From NCBI GenBank assembly GCA_910583875.1, contig CAJTXT010000004.1:62001-126000 (forward strand): a stretch of DNA of 64,000 nt, given 5' to 3'. Shown here piece by piece: positions 44,107 to 52,875 of this stretch. Source of the stretch: an uncultured Vampirovibrio sp. Its GTDB lineage: Bacteria; Cyanobacteriota; Vampirovibrionia; Gastranaerophilales; Gastranaerophilaceae. Both the position numbers and the translations under genes were made by a program. Within the stretch, counting starts at the first letter, position 1. Every line of letters begins with the position of its first letter. Under the pieces are notes generated by a model, which searched no databases, had not been told where the DNA came from, and was given only the letters and a program-made list of their open reading frames with translations.

Positions 44107-45086
44107 TGAATATATTAGTAACAGGTGGAGCAGGCTTTATAGGAAGTTGCTTTGTAAGACATATTTTAAACAAATACAACGATTATAAGGTAATCAATAT
44201 AGATGCCTTAACTTATGCAGGAAATATTGAAAATCTTGACGATGTAAAAGATAACCCTAATTATACATTTGTTCACGGAAATATTTGTGATAAGACTTTG
44301 GTTCGAGAGCTTATGTCTCAAGTTGATTGTGTTGTTAACTTTGCGGCAGAAAGTCATGTTGACCGTTCTATTACAGGACCTGAAATATTTATAGAAACAA
44401 ATGTTCAAGGTACATTGAATTTACTTCAAGCAGCAAAAGAAAATAATATACAAAGATTTTTACAGGTTTCAACAGATGAAGTATATGGAACATTAGGTAA
44501 AACAGGTTATTTCTATGAAACAACTCCTCTTGCACCAAATAGCCCGTATTCAGCTTCAAAAGCCAGTGCGGATTTATTGGTTCGTGCTTATTATGAAACT
44601 TATAAAATGCCTGTATTAAATACTCGCTGTTCAAATAATTACGGCCCATATCAATTTCCTGAGAAACTTATTCCGTTCTTTATTTCACAATTATTAAAAG
44701 GTGAAAAAGTGCCTGTATATGGTGACGGATTAAACGTTCGTGACTGGTTATATGTATATGACCATTGCAGCGCAATTGATACAGTTTTACATAAAGGTAA
44801 AGTCGGCGAAGTTTATAATATTGGCGGACACAATGAAAAAACGAATATGGAAATTACAAAACTTATCCTTCAAGCTATGGGTAAAGATGAATCTTCAATA
44901 AAATATGTTCAAGACAGATTAGGACACGATAGAAGATATGCTATTTGTAATGATAAAATACAGTCTGAATTAGGCTGGCAGCCTTCATTAACCTTTGAAG
45001 AGGGGATAAAAATTACTATTGATTGGTATTTAAACAATCAAGACTGGATTAAAAATATTGAAAACAAAAAAGCAGGAGCTCTATAA
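44106..45086 (+). CDS. rfbB: dTDP-glucose 4,6-dehydratase
   Basis: A 326-residue short-chain dehydrogenase-type enzyme making dTDP-4-keto-6-deoxyglucose. Seen are the NAD-binding VTGGAGFIGSCFVRHIL, NFAAESHVDRSI, the catalytic STDEVYGTLG, and the YSASKASADLLVRAY Tyr-x3-Lys pair. The start codon overlaps the rfbC stop and its own stop overlaps the rfbD start (both TAATG), so translation of the operon is tightly coupled. Confidence 0.96.
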   Translation: MNILVTGGAGFIGSCFVRHILNKYNDYKVINIDALTYAGNIENLDDVKDNPNYTFVHGNICDKTLVRELMSQVDCVVNFAAESHVDRSITGPEIFIETNVQGTLNLLQAAKENNIQRFLQVSTDEVYGTLGKTGYFYETTPLAPNSPYSASKASADLLVRAYYETYKMPVLNTRCSNNYGPYQFPEKLIPFFISQLLKGEKVPVYGDGLNVRDWLYVYDHCSAIDTVLHKGKVGEVYNIGGHNEKTNMEITKLILQAMGKDESSIKYVQDRLGHDRRYAICNDKIQSELGWQPSLTFEEGIKITIDWYLNNQDWIKNIENKKAGAL

Positions 45087-45907
45087 TGAAAATTCTTGTA
45101 ACAGGTTCAAAAGGAATGCTTGGACAAGATTTATGTCCTATATTAGAAGATGAAGATTTTGAAGTAATTGAAACTGATGTTGATACTTTAGATATTACAG
45201 ATGAAAAAAATATAGAAGAAGTCTTTAATGAAAAACATCCTGAGTTTGTAATACATTGTGCAGCATATACAAATGTAGATAAGGCAGAAGAGGATAAAGA
45301 AACTGCTTTTAAAATTAATGCAAAAGGAACAGAAAACCTTGCAAAAGCATGTAAAAAGGCTGACATCCCTATACTTTATATTTCAACCGATTATGTATTT
45401 GACGGAACAAAACAGGGTAAATACCTGCCTAATGATAAAACAAATCCTATTAATGTATATGGGGAATCTAAACTTGCAGGTGAAAAAGCTGTTCAAGAAA
45501 ACGAAAAGTATTATATAACAAGAACAAGCTGGTTATATGGTCATCATGGTAAAAACTTTGTTGAAACAATGATAAGTCTTAAAGATAAAGAAGAATTAAA
45601 AGTTGTAGATGACCAAATAGGATGTCCTACTTGGACTGTAGAACTTGCAAATGGCATTGTAAAACTTATAAAGGAAGAAATGCCGTATGGTATTTATCAA
45701 ATTTGTGGAAGCGGGCATACAAGCTGGTATGGTTTTGCAAAAAAAATCTTTGAACTTTGCAATTTTAATGTAAATCTAAAACCATGTACTACAGATGAAT
45801 TTCCTCGTGCTGCCAAACGTCCTGAAAATAGTATTATGGAAAATAATAAGATTTGCAGAAAATGGGAAACCGCATTAAAAGAATATATTGAATTGAGGTG
45901 CGAATGA
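45086..45907 (+). CDS. rfbD: dTDP-4-dehydrorhamnose reductase
   Basis: A 273-residue reductase for the last step to dTDP-L-rhamnose. Seen are VTGSKGMLGQDLCPIL, HCAAYTNVDKAEED, ISTDYVFDG, NVYGESKLAGEK (Tyr-x3-Lys) and TSWLYGHHGKNFVETM. Length is standard. The end overlaps the rfbA start by four bases (ATGA). It is part of rfbCBDA; the sugar probably goes into a surface polysaccharide. Confidence 0.95.
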   Translation: MKILVTGSKGMLGQDLCPILEDEDFEVIETDVDTLDITDEKNIEEVFNEKHPEFVIHCAAYTNVDKAEEDKETAFKINAKGTENLAKACKKADIPILYISTDYVFDGTKQGKYLPNDKTNPINVYGESKLAGEKAVQENEKYYITRTSWLYGHHGKNFVETMISLKDKEELKVVDDQIGCPTWTVELANGIVKLIKEEMPYGIYQICGSGHTSWYGFAKKIFELCNFNVNLKPCTTDEFPRAAKRPENSIMENNKICRKWETALKEYIELRCE

Positions 45908-46773
45908 AAGGCATTATTTTAGCCGGCGGTTCAGGAACACGTTTATATCCTTCAACTATTGCTGTATCAAAGCAATTACTGCCTGTTTATGATAAACCAA
46001 TGATTTATCATCCTATTTCTGTATTGATGTTGGCAGGGATTAAAGATATTTTAATTATTTCAACACCAAAAGATTTACCTAATTTTAAAAAACTACTTGG
46101 CGACGGAAGTCAAATTGGTGTTAATTTTTCTTATGTAGAACAGCCAAGTCCTGATGGTCTTGCTCAAGCATTTATTCTTGGAAAAGATTTTATTGGTAAT
46201 GATTCTGTTGCATTAATTCTAGGGGATAATATATTTTATGGTCCTTCTTTCTCTGCAATGTTAAAAAATGCTGTAGAAAGAACAGAAACTAATTGCGGTG
46301 CAACTTTATTTGCATATCAGGTAAAAGATCCTCAACGTTTTGGAGTGGTTGATTTTGATGAGAATAATAAAGTTATTTCAATAGAAGAAAAACCTCAAAA
46401 TCCAAAATCTAAATATGCAGTAACCGGTCTTTATTTTTATAATAATAATGTTGTTGAGTATGTTAAAAATCAACAACCTTCTAAACGTGGTGAACTTGAA
46501 ATTACTGATTTAAATAATACATATTTAGCAAAAGAAAATGTTCATGTGGAAATACTTGGCAGAGGCTTTGCGTGGCTTGATACTGGTACGCATGAGTCAC
46601 TTCTTCAAGCTTCAGAATTTATAAAAACTATTGAAGATAATCAAGGGATTAAAATTGCCTGCCTTGAAGAAATAGCTTATAGAATGGGCTTTATTTCTAA
46701 AGAACAATTACATAAGATTGCGGAAAGTTATCCAAATAATCCTTACTACCAATATGTTATGAATATTGAATAG
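45904..46773 (+). CDS. rfbA: Glucose-1-phosphate thymidylyltransferase
   Basis: A 289-residue enzyme that makes dTDP-glucose, the first step of the rhamnose pathway although last in gene order. Seen are MKGIILAGGSGTRLYPST, KQLLPVYDKPMIYHP, LILGDNIFYG, VISIEEKPQNPKSKYAVTG and RGFAWLDTGTHESLL. A GTG at 45898 is also in frame, but the ATG at 45904 overlaps the rfbD stop (ATGA) behind GAGGTG and is preferred. The hairpin element at 46775 begins two bases after the stop. Confidence 0.95.
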   Translation: MKGIILAGGSGTRLYPSTIAVSKQLLPVYDKPMIYHPISVLMLAGIKDILIISTPKDLPNFKKLLGDGSQIGVNFSYVEQPSPDGLAQAFILGKDFIGNDSVALILGDNIFYGPSFSAMLKNAVERTETNCGATLFAYQVKDPQRFGVVDFDENNKVISIEEKPQNPKSKYAVTGLYFYNNNVVEYVKNQQPSKRGELEITDLNNTYLAKENVHVEILGRGFAWLDTGTHESLLQASEFIKTIEDNQGIKIACLEEIAYRMGFISKEQLHKIAESYPNNPYYQYVMNIE

Positions 46774-46774
46774 T

Positions 46775-46880
46775 TTTATTGCAAAAAAATAGCAGATATT
46801 TTATTTTTCGTCCTGTGTTTTCGCGGTTCCTAAAAACAATGGACTTCAAAATAAAATATCTGCTATTTTTTTGCAATAAA
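46775..46880. repeat. Long perfect hairpin element after rfbA
   Basis: Arms of about 33 bases, TTTATTGCAAAAAAATAGCA onward at 46775 and the exact complement ending at 46880, carry the apex CTGTGTTTTCGCGGTTCCT then AAAAACA. The arms share nothing with other copies while the apex matches 38145-38242 and 43353-43506. It starts two bases after the rfbA stop and may end rfb transcription. Confidence 0.75.
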
Positions 46881-46901
46881 AAACTGCCAATAAAGGCAGT
46901 C
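46876..46901 (-). terminator. Intrinsic terminator of the 46928-47200 gene
   Basis: On the minus strand the stem ACTGCC, loop TTTATT, GGCAGT is followed by TTTTTTATT. It lies about 27 bases after the stop of the minus-strand gene and overlaps the end of the long hairpin. Confidence 0.7.
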
Positions 46902-46927
46902 TCTAATCTGAACAACATAATTTAAAA

Positions 46928-47200
46928 TTATTCTACAAAACCGCTCTTTATTTCAGGCTGTTCATTAAAATTAAAGATAAAATGAGTATATCTTTCCATT
47001 CTAAGTTTGAACCAACCTAACATAGTATCAGAGCCATATATTTTTATTGTACGCATTCTATCAAAGTGTTTGCTTCTTTTATTATATGATTCATCAATAT
47101 AAGTTTGGCACTTGCAATTTAACTCTTCAACTAAATCATAAAGAGTTTTTAACCACGCAGCCTGCACATATAAATCATTAACTTTGTATTCTAAAAGCAT
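46928..47200 (-). CDS. Small conserved-looking protein of unknown function
   Basis: A 90-residue protein, MLLEYKVNDLYVQAAWLKTL onward, helical at the N terminus with a CKCQ motif, then RMRTIKIYGSDTMLGWFKLR and FIFNFNEQPEI. A ribosome site (AGGAAAGG) precedes the ATG and a good terminator follows, both of which support a real gene. There is no signal peptide or membrane helix. I do not recognise a family. It stands alone between the rfb operon and folD. Confidence 0.6.
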   Translation of the reverse strand: MLLEYKVNDLYVQAAWLKTLYDLVEELNCKCQTYIDESYNKRSKHFDRMRTIKIYGSDTMLGWFKLRMERYTHFIFNFNEQPEIKSGFVE

Positions 47201-47300
47201 ACCTTTCCTGACTTTATTTTTTGTAAGTTATCATCTCACATAACTATTATATATATGCCTTAATCTTCAATTTTCTAAACATGTTTTTCTTTAATTTTTT

Positions 47301-47327
47301 ATAAAAAATCAGCAATAATTTTTGCTA
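47301..47327 (-). terminator. Possible weak terminator downstream of folD
   Basis: On the minus strand AGCAA, six bases, TTGCT is followed by GATTTTTTAT, about 70 bases after the folD stop. The stem is short and AT-rich, so this is a weak call. Nothing else is seen in the 198-base gap. Confidence 0.3.
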
Positions 47328-47398
47328 AATCTGAAAAACATTACAAATAAAAGGTTATCCGATTTATATACTATGGATATTTGTTTACATAAATTAAT

Positions 47399-48247
47399 CT
47401 ATATGTATAAACTTCTTTGAAGTTTATATAATTCAAATGTATTTTCCATTAACATTGCAATTGTCATCGGTCCAATTCCACCCGGTACAGGTGTTATAAA
47501 AGAAACTTTTTTAGATACAGAATTAAAATCAACATCTCCGCATAATCCTTCTTCTGTTCTGTTAATGCCAACATCAACAACTACTGAAGCTTCTTTAAAA
47601 TATTCAGCTGTTAAAAATTTAGGCTTTCCAACAGCAGAAACGACAATATCTGATTTGAGTGTTAAATCTTTTAAATTTTGAGTATAACTATTTGCCATTA
47701 TTACAGTTGCATTTTCTCTTTGTAATAAAAAGGAAACAGGTTTACCAACTATATTTGAACGGCCTAATACTGTAACAACTTTACCTTTTAACTCAATATT
47801 ATATTCTTTTAAGAGTTTTATAATTCCTTTTGGTGTGCAAGGAATTGCATAGGGATTATAACCTAATGCTAATCTTCCAAAGTTGTATGCTGTAAATCCG
47901 TCAACATCTTTTATAGGGTCAATTGCTTCTATAATCTTCTTTTGATTTATATGCTCAGGTAAAGGGAGCTGAACAAGAATAGCATTAATATTTATATCTT
48001 CGTTTAATATATATATATGTTCAAGAAGATTTTCTTCTGTTACATCTGAAGGCATTGGTATTACAATTGATTCAAATCCAATATATTCAGCTTTTTTTTG
48101 TTTGTTTCTTACATAAATTTGGCTTGCAGGATTATCACCTGCTAAAATTACGGCAAGCTTTGGTTTTTTTGTAAGAGAAGCAGTACAAGTTCTAATATTC
48201 TCTATTATTTTTTCAGCAGTCTTTTTCCCGTCAAGAATTACAGTCAT
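47399..48247 (-). CDS. folD: Bifunctional methylenetetrahydrofolate dehydrogenase/cyclohydrolase
   Basis: A 282-residue FolD, interconverting 5,10-methylene-, methenyl- and 10-formyl-tetrahydrofolate. Seen are DNPASQIYVRNKQKKAEYIG (with the catalytic Lys), VQLPLPEHINQKK, IDPIKDVDGF, VVTVLGRSNIVGKPVSFLL and TPVPGGIGPMTIAMLMENT. Its start overlaps the end of the CooC-like gene by four bases, indicating coupled translation. FolD acts in one-carbon metabolism and in the methyl branch of acetyl-CoA synthesis where that exists. Confidence 0.95.
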   Translation of the reverse strand: MTVILDGKKTAEKIIENIRTCTASLTKKPKLAVILAGDNPASQIYVRNKQKKAEYIGFESIVIPMPSDVTEENLLEHIYILNEDININAILVQLPLPEHINQKKIIEAIDPIKDVDGFTAYNFGRLALGYNPYAIPCTPKGIIKLLKEYNIELKGKVVTVLGRSNIVGKPVSFLLQRENATVIMANSYTQNLKDLTLKSDIVVSAVGKPKFLTAEYFKEASVVVDVGINRTEEGLCGDVDFNSVSKKVSFITPVPGGIGPMTIAMLMENTFELYKLQRSLYI

Positions 48248-49002
48248 TCTATCTCCTCATTTTGCGGGATATTTAGTCTAAAATATAGCTGTTCAATAGC
48301 GTTTTCAACAATTTCAGAATCTTTTTCAATTCTGTTTTCTTTTAATTTTTCATCTTTTGGAATTGTACCTAAAGTTGTTAAATCATATTTGTTTAATAAT
48401 TCTAATAACGGTTCAATTTCTTGTTGTTTTACACCGTTTAGTACAACGCCAAGCTGTTCGCCTGCTGCATATTTTGCACTATATTCTTCTATTCTGTTTG
48501 CAAGATGAATAGATGCTTCATTTGGACGAGCTACAACAAGCGTCACATTAATAGGAATATCAACAAGCTGATGAAGATATTTAAGGTCGAATTCACAATC
48601 AAATATTACATAATCATAGCGAGAGATGAGTTTTACAAGTGCATCATTAATTTGTTTTGTTATCGGACATCTGCAATCTTTAGAACCAATTAACCAAGAA
48701 ACAATAATATCTGTATTTTCATCAAGCGGTTCAAGAATATCTTCAAGTGCCCATTCAACGAACTCTTGTTTTGTCATATTATCAGGAATGCCTGTTTTAT
48801 ATTCGTGTTTTCCGCTTCTTATCCCGTATATGGTTTGACGAATATCTTTGCCAAAACTGTGACCAAGTTCTGCTGTTAAATCATTATCAAAAAGAAGAAC
48901 AGTTTTATTTGGATGTTTTTTTCTTAAAACTTTCCATAACGCTTTTACAATTGTAGTTTTACCGCTTCCGCTTTTACCTGTAATTGCAATTGATACTGTC
49001 AT
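48244..49002 (-). CDS. CooC/MinD-like P-loop ATPase
   Basis: A 252-residue protein from the ATG at 49002 (GGGAG upstream; a longer frame opens at 49020). Seen are the deviant P-loop ITGKSGSGKTTIVKAL, a Walker A' region LLFDNDLTAELGHSF, and CRCPIT with cysteines at about 110 and 112, the spacing of the nickel-binding CxC motif of CooC, the maturation ATPase of carbon monoxide dehydrogenase. FolD overlaps it. No CODH gene is in the window. An alternative is a generic MinD/ParA-type ATPase. Confidence 0.7.
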   Translation of the reverse strand: MTVSIAITGKSGSGKTTIVKALWKVLRKKHPNKTVLLFDNDLTAELGHSFGKDIRQTIYGIRSGKHEYKTGIPDNMTKQEFVEWALEDILEPLDENTDIIVSWLIGSKDCRCPITKQINDALVKLISRYDYVIFDCEFDLKYLHQLVDIPINVTLVVARPNEASIHLANRIEEYSAKYAAGEQLGVVLNGVKQQEIEPLLELLNKYDLTTLGTIPKDEKLKENRIEKDSEIVENAIEQLYFRLNIPQNEEIE

Positions 49003-49113
49003 TAAAATCTCCCAAAACAATTATTATGGTTTTATTATATCAAATATAGTTTGTATGTAAAATATGATTGTTTTTAAAATTTATATAATTTATACTTGAT
49101 ATTAGTTTATATT

Positions 49114-50835
49114 ATGAGTGAAAAAATGAAAGTATTATTAATAAATCCTCCACTTGCTGCTTTTGATTCTATATATTCTGCAATTCCTCTTTTGCTAGGA
49201 CAGTTAAGATATAATAATATTGTGGCAGATGCGTTAGATTTAAATATTGAATTTTTAAAAGAAATTACAAGTCCGTCCTATTTAAAATATACAAAAGAGC
49301 TTCTTCAAAAAATATACAATGATAACGAATTTTTAAATAAAAATGTTTCTTCCAAATATATGCTATCATCAGAACAAATGGCAGACTTAAAAGCCAAAAT
49401 AGAGAAATTTTTAATTCAAAATAGAAAAATTATAGACTTTTATATAAATAATCAAGAAAAATTTTTTAATGAATATATTAACAGCTATAAATATGGCGAA
49501 GAAGGCAATGAATATAAATATGATAAACTGTTATATTTTTTAGTCACATTTGCCTTTTTACCATTTTATCCGGAACATACTCGTTTTATTTTTCAAAGTA
49601 ATATGCATTGTATAATTTCCGATAATCCATTATATAAGCTTAATTATGAAGATATACTAAATAAATGTTCAAATGAAATAAGAAATATATATTTAAAAAT
49701 TTTTGAAAAAAAGATAGAAGAATTCAATTTAGAAAAATATGACGTAATTGGCATAACAATTCCTTTTGAGCAAAATTTGTATCCTGCTTTAACAATAGCA
49801 AAACTCTTAAAAGAAAAAACAAATGCAAAAGTAGTTTTAGGCGGGCTTCAAATAACGGCGCTTGTTGAAAGTTTTATTAAACATCCGGAGATGTTTGGAA
49901 GCTTTTTTGATGGATTATTGCTGGGAGAAGGTGAAAATTCAATACTTGACTATGTGAAATATGTTGAAAATCAAATTTCTCCTTCAAAAGTTTCCGGACT
50001 TGTATATAAAGAAAACTCAATAATTAAACAAAATGAAAATATTCCTGTTAAAAATATAAACGATATAGTTCCGCCTTCTTTTGACGGAATAGATTTTAAT
50101 AATTATTTGTGTAAAAAAATATCGTTAGAATTTGCAAAAGGATGTTACTGGCATAAATGTACATTTTGCTACAATAATCTTTGGAAAAGATATCATATAA
50201 GAAAACCGGAGAAAGCTGTTGATATAATGCAGCAGCTTCAAAAGAATTATGGTATAAATTATTTTGATATTTATGATGATGCATTAAATATTAATTTCGC
50301 AGAAAAATTTGCAGATGAAATATTTAAAAGAGGTTTAAAAATTAATTATAGTTGTTTTCTTCGCGCTGAAAAAACATTGACTTATAATATACTTGAAAAA
50401 TTAAAAAAATCAGGGGTTCTTACTATATTTTTTGGAATTGAAAGTGCTTCAAAACATGTATTGGATTTAATGCAAAAAGGGATTGATATAGAAGTTGTAA
50501 AAAGAATACTAAAAGATTGTAAGAAATTAGGAATAAATACCTCGTGCGGTTTTATTTTCGGCTTTCCTGGTGAAACTGAAGAAGATGTTATTAAAACTAT
50601 AAAATTTATAAAAGACAATAAAGATTACATTGACGATTTGAATACGTTCAAGTTCACAATTATGAAGTCTTCTGCAATGTTAACGCCCGAAAACATTTTA
50701 AAATTTAACATAACAGATATTCAACAACCGGAAGAATTCTCAGAATATGTAAATTATAAGATAGAGGGTATGTCTGAAGAAAGATTAAATAATATTCTTA
50801 AAGAAAATAATATTGAATATACAAAATTTAATTAA
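49114..50835 (+). CDS. Cobalamin-binding-type radical SAM protein of unknown substrate
   Basis: A 573-residue protein from the ATG at 49114 (the frame opens at 49096; MKVLLINPP at 49126 is another possible start). The N-terminal part begins KVLLINPPLAAFDSIYSAIP and continues to VVLGGLQITALVE, as in B12-binding radical SAM enzymes; then the iron-sulfur motif is GCYWHKCTFCYN (CX4CX2C), followed by DIYDDALNIN, FFGIESASKHVLDLM and GFIFGFPGETEED. This variant spacing is seen in some B12-radical SAM families. An enlarged N-terminal helical insert (residues about 50-190) is unassigned. No obvious substrate gene is adjacent. Confidence 0.8.
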   Translation: MSEKMKVLLINPPLAAFDSIYSAIPLLLGQLRYNNIVADALDLNIEFLKEITSPSYLKYTKELLQKIYNDNEFLNKNVSSKYMLSSEQMADLKAKIEKFLIQNRKIIDFYINNQEKFFNEYINSYKYGEEGNEYKYDKLLYFLVTFAFLPFYPEHTRFIFQSNMHCIISDNPLYKLNYEDILNKCSNEIRNIYLKIFEKKIEEFNLEKYDVIGITIPFEQNLYPALTIAKLLKEKTNAKVVLGGLQITALVESFIKHPEMFGSFFDGLLLGEGENSILDYVKYVENQISPSKVSGLVYKENSIIKQNENIPVKNINDIVPPSFDGIDFNNYLCKKISLEFAKGCYWHKCTFCYNNLWKRYHIRKPEKAVDIMQQLQKNYGINYFDIYDDALNINFAEKFADEIFKRGLKINYSCFLRAEKTLTYNILEKLKKSGVLTIFFGIESASKHVLDLMQKGIDIEVVKRILKDCKKLGINTSCGFIFGFPGETEEDVIKTIKFIKDNKDYIDDLNTFKFTIMKSSAMLTPENILKFNITDIQQPEEFSEYVNYKIEGMSEERLNNILKENNIEYTKFN

Positions 50836-52592
50836 ACAAGTTCAGACTCATCAATATTAATTGGAAGTTTGAGGGTAAATATAGAACCCTCGCCCTCTTT
50901 ACTTGTTACTGTAATTTTACCGTTATGATGTTTTTCAATTGTCATTTTTACAAGATGCAATCCTAATCCGGTTCCTTTTATTGTATGAACGGCATTTTCA
51001 ACTCTGTAAAAACGTTCAAAAATCTTTTCTAAATGTTCTTTAGCGATACCTATACCATTATCTTTAACTGAAAATTCTATATATTGCTTATCTTCTGAAA
51101 GTTTTACACTAACTTTTATATTTTTTCCTTCTAAGGAATATTTTATTGCATTTGAAAGTAAATTTCTTATAACTCTATCTATACTTTCAACATTTATAGG
51201 TACTAACGGTAAATTTTCTTCTTTTATAAATTCTATTTTGATATTTTTTTCATCAGCAAGAATTTTTATAGAATTAATATTTTGCTCTAAAAGTTCAACA
51301 ATATTAGCAAATTCTTTTCTTAAAGATACATTACCGGATTCTAAACGAGAGAAATCAAGGATATCATTAACCATTGTATGAAGTCTTTTTGCTTCAATAT
51401 CAATAGTATTCATAAATTCTTTTTTTGTATCTTCGTCAAAGTCATCGCCATTATGGCATAAGGTATCAATGTACGTTCTTAAAACTGTAACAGGCGTTCT
51501 TAATTCATGCGAAACATTTGATATAAAGGTATTTTTAAGTTTATTTACTTCTGTTTCTCTTGTAATATCAATTAATACAATGATATAGCCCACATAATCC
51601 TGCTGTTGAGAAAACATTGGCGATATCATAGCTTTTATAGTTAATTTGCCTGCTTCTATGTTAAATTCAATAGGTTTTTGCTCAATTATATTCAATGGAG
51701 TGTCTTTAAATTCTTCAATTTTTTCAAAGAAACATTTTTGTCCATGTGAATCGATATAGTCTTGAATTTTTGTATTTATAAAGTGAGTTTCATCTATATC
51801 AAGCATTTTTAATGCTGCTGAATTTGCAAGTACAACATTGTCAAAATTATCACAAACTATAACCCCGTTTATAATACTCATCAATACTGCTTCAAGCTTG
51901 TTTCTTTCAAGCATTAATTGTTCAACATTTTGTTCTTCATATTTAGATAAAATATTTGACATATCATTAAATGCATCTGCTAATTCTTCTAAATTTTCAG
52001 ATTCAAGTTTATATCCAAATTGTCCTGTAGCGATTTGTCTTACACCTTTATACAATTTTTTTAATTCTTTTGACATTAAAAAATAATTTAAAAGTAAAAG
52101 AATTGAAAATCCTAGCCAAATAAGTGAAAAAATATAAATAAGAAGTTTTTTTGAAAAAGCACTTAAAGGTATTATGCTTTTCCCGTTCATACCAATCGTT
52201 ACAGAATTTGTATATCCGTCATAAATTACTGGAATACTTATATTTATTATTGTATCCTCATCATTAATAGGAAAATCTTGTTTTGATGAATAAATGATAT
52301 TATTGTTTTCATCTTTATATTCAATAAAAGAAATATCATTTTTTTCTTTTAAAAGCGGAGCAAATTTATGAGAAAATAATTCTGCTTTTTTTATTGGTGA
52401 AACATCATTCCAGCCTGCAGTTTCACAAGCAATGGTTTTTGTTATGTTTTGTGCATAATCAGCATAAGTTTTATCCATCTTGTTTTGAACATTGCTGATT
52501 GTATAGATAGATATTGATGCTGTAATTATAGCACTTAAGAGCCATCCTGCTATTATAAATTTAAACTGCTTATTTCTGTGTATTTTATTCAT
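50832..52592 (-). CDS. Sensor histidine kinase (PhoR/WalK-like) without adjacent response regulator
   Basis: A 586-residue membrane sensor: a first membrane helix (FIIAGWLLSAIITASISIYT), an extracytoplasmic domain of about 130 residues, a second helix (IYIFSLIWLGFSILLLLNYF), a HAMP-like linker, a PAS domain (INGVIVCDNFDNVVLANSAA), the phospho-acceptor SHELRTPVTVLR (His about 362), and ATP-lid boxes NLLSNAIKYS, DNGIGIAKEH and GTGLGLHLV. No response regulator gene is nearby, so it is an orphan in this window. It is divergent from rpoB and converges on the radical SAM gene with a four-base overlap. Confidence 0.92.
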   Translation of the reverse strand: MNKIHRNKQFKFIIAGWLLSAIITASISIYTISNVQNKMDKTYADYAQNITKTIACETAGWNDVSPIKKAELFSHKFAPLLKEKNDISFIEYKDENNNIIYSSKQDFPINDEDTIINISIPVIYDGYTNSVTIGMNGKSIIPLSAFSKKLLIYIFSLIWLGFSILLLLNYFLMSKELKKLYKGVRQIATGQFGYKLESENLEELADAFNDMSNILSKYEEQNVEQLMLERNKLEAVLMSIINGVIVCDNFDNVVLANSAALKMLDIDETHFINTKIQDYIDSHGQKCFFEKIEEFKDTPLNIIEQKPIEFNIEAGKLTIKAMISPMFSQQQDYVGYIIVLIDITRETEVNKLKNTFISNVSHELRTPVTVLRTYIDTLCHNGDDFDEDTKKEFMNTIDIEAKRLHTMVNDILDFSRLESGNVSLRKEFANIVELLEQNINSIKILADEKNIKIEFIKEENLPLVPINVESIDRVIRNLLSNAIKYSLEGKNIKVSVKLSEDKQYIEFSVKDNGIGIAKEHLEKIFERFYRVENAVHTIKGTGLGLHLVKMTIEKHHNGKITVTSKEGEGSIFTLKLPINIDESELV

Positions 52593-52761
52593 AAATAGAA
52601 GTTTAGCATTGATAATAAAATTTTTAAAGATTTTTTATTTGTATTATTGGGGACTTGACACGTAAAAGCAATAATAACAACGTTTTTATTTGAATTCGAA
52701 TTCATAAGAAAGTGTAATGTTAACAATTGTTTAACAAATTCTTTGAAAAAAGCTTTTTTTC

Positions 52762-52797
52762 TTGACGGGCAAGTTTCAGCAAGTATCATTTTATAAT
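52762..52797 (+). promoter_or_regulatory. Candidate promoter of the rpoB operon
   Basis: TTGACG (52762-52767) is followed after 16 bases by TATCAT (52784-52789) and, just beyond, a perfect TATAAT at 52792-52797. It lies about 80 bases upstream of the rpoB ATG, in the 283-base gap to the divergent kinase. No ribosomal protein gene precedes rpoB here, so an own promoter is needed. Confidence 0.5.
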
Positions 52798-52875
52798 GGC
52801 TCTATGTGCCTTTAGATAAAAAATCAATAAATTTTTATAGATGTTGTAGTACACCACATAATGAGAGGTGAATGA

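Noticed and set aside
52655..52683. TTGACA at 52655 as the -35 of an rpoB promoter.
   Set aside because: No acceptable -10 lies 16-18 bases downstream (CAACGT at the expected place); the TTGACG/TATCAT pair nearer rpoB is better.
52589..52789. Minus-strand frame of 66 codons upstream of the histidine kinase.
   Set aside because: It overlaps the rpoB promoter region, has poor composition for a protein and overlaps the kinase start; no ribosome site was seen.
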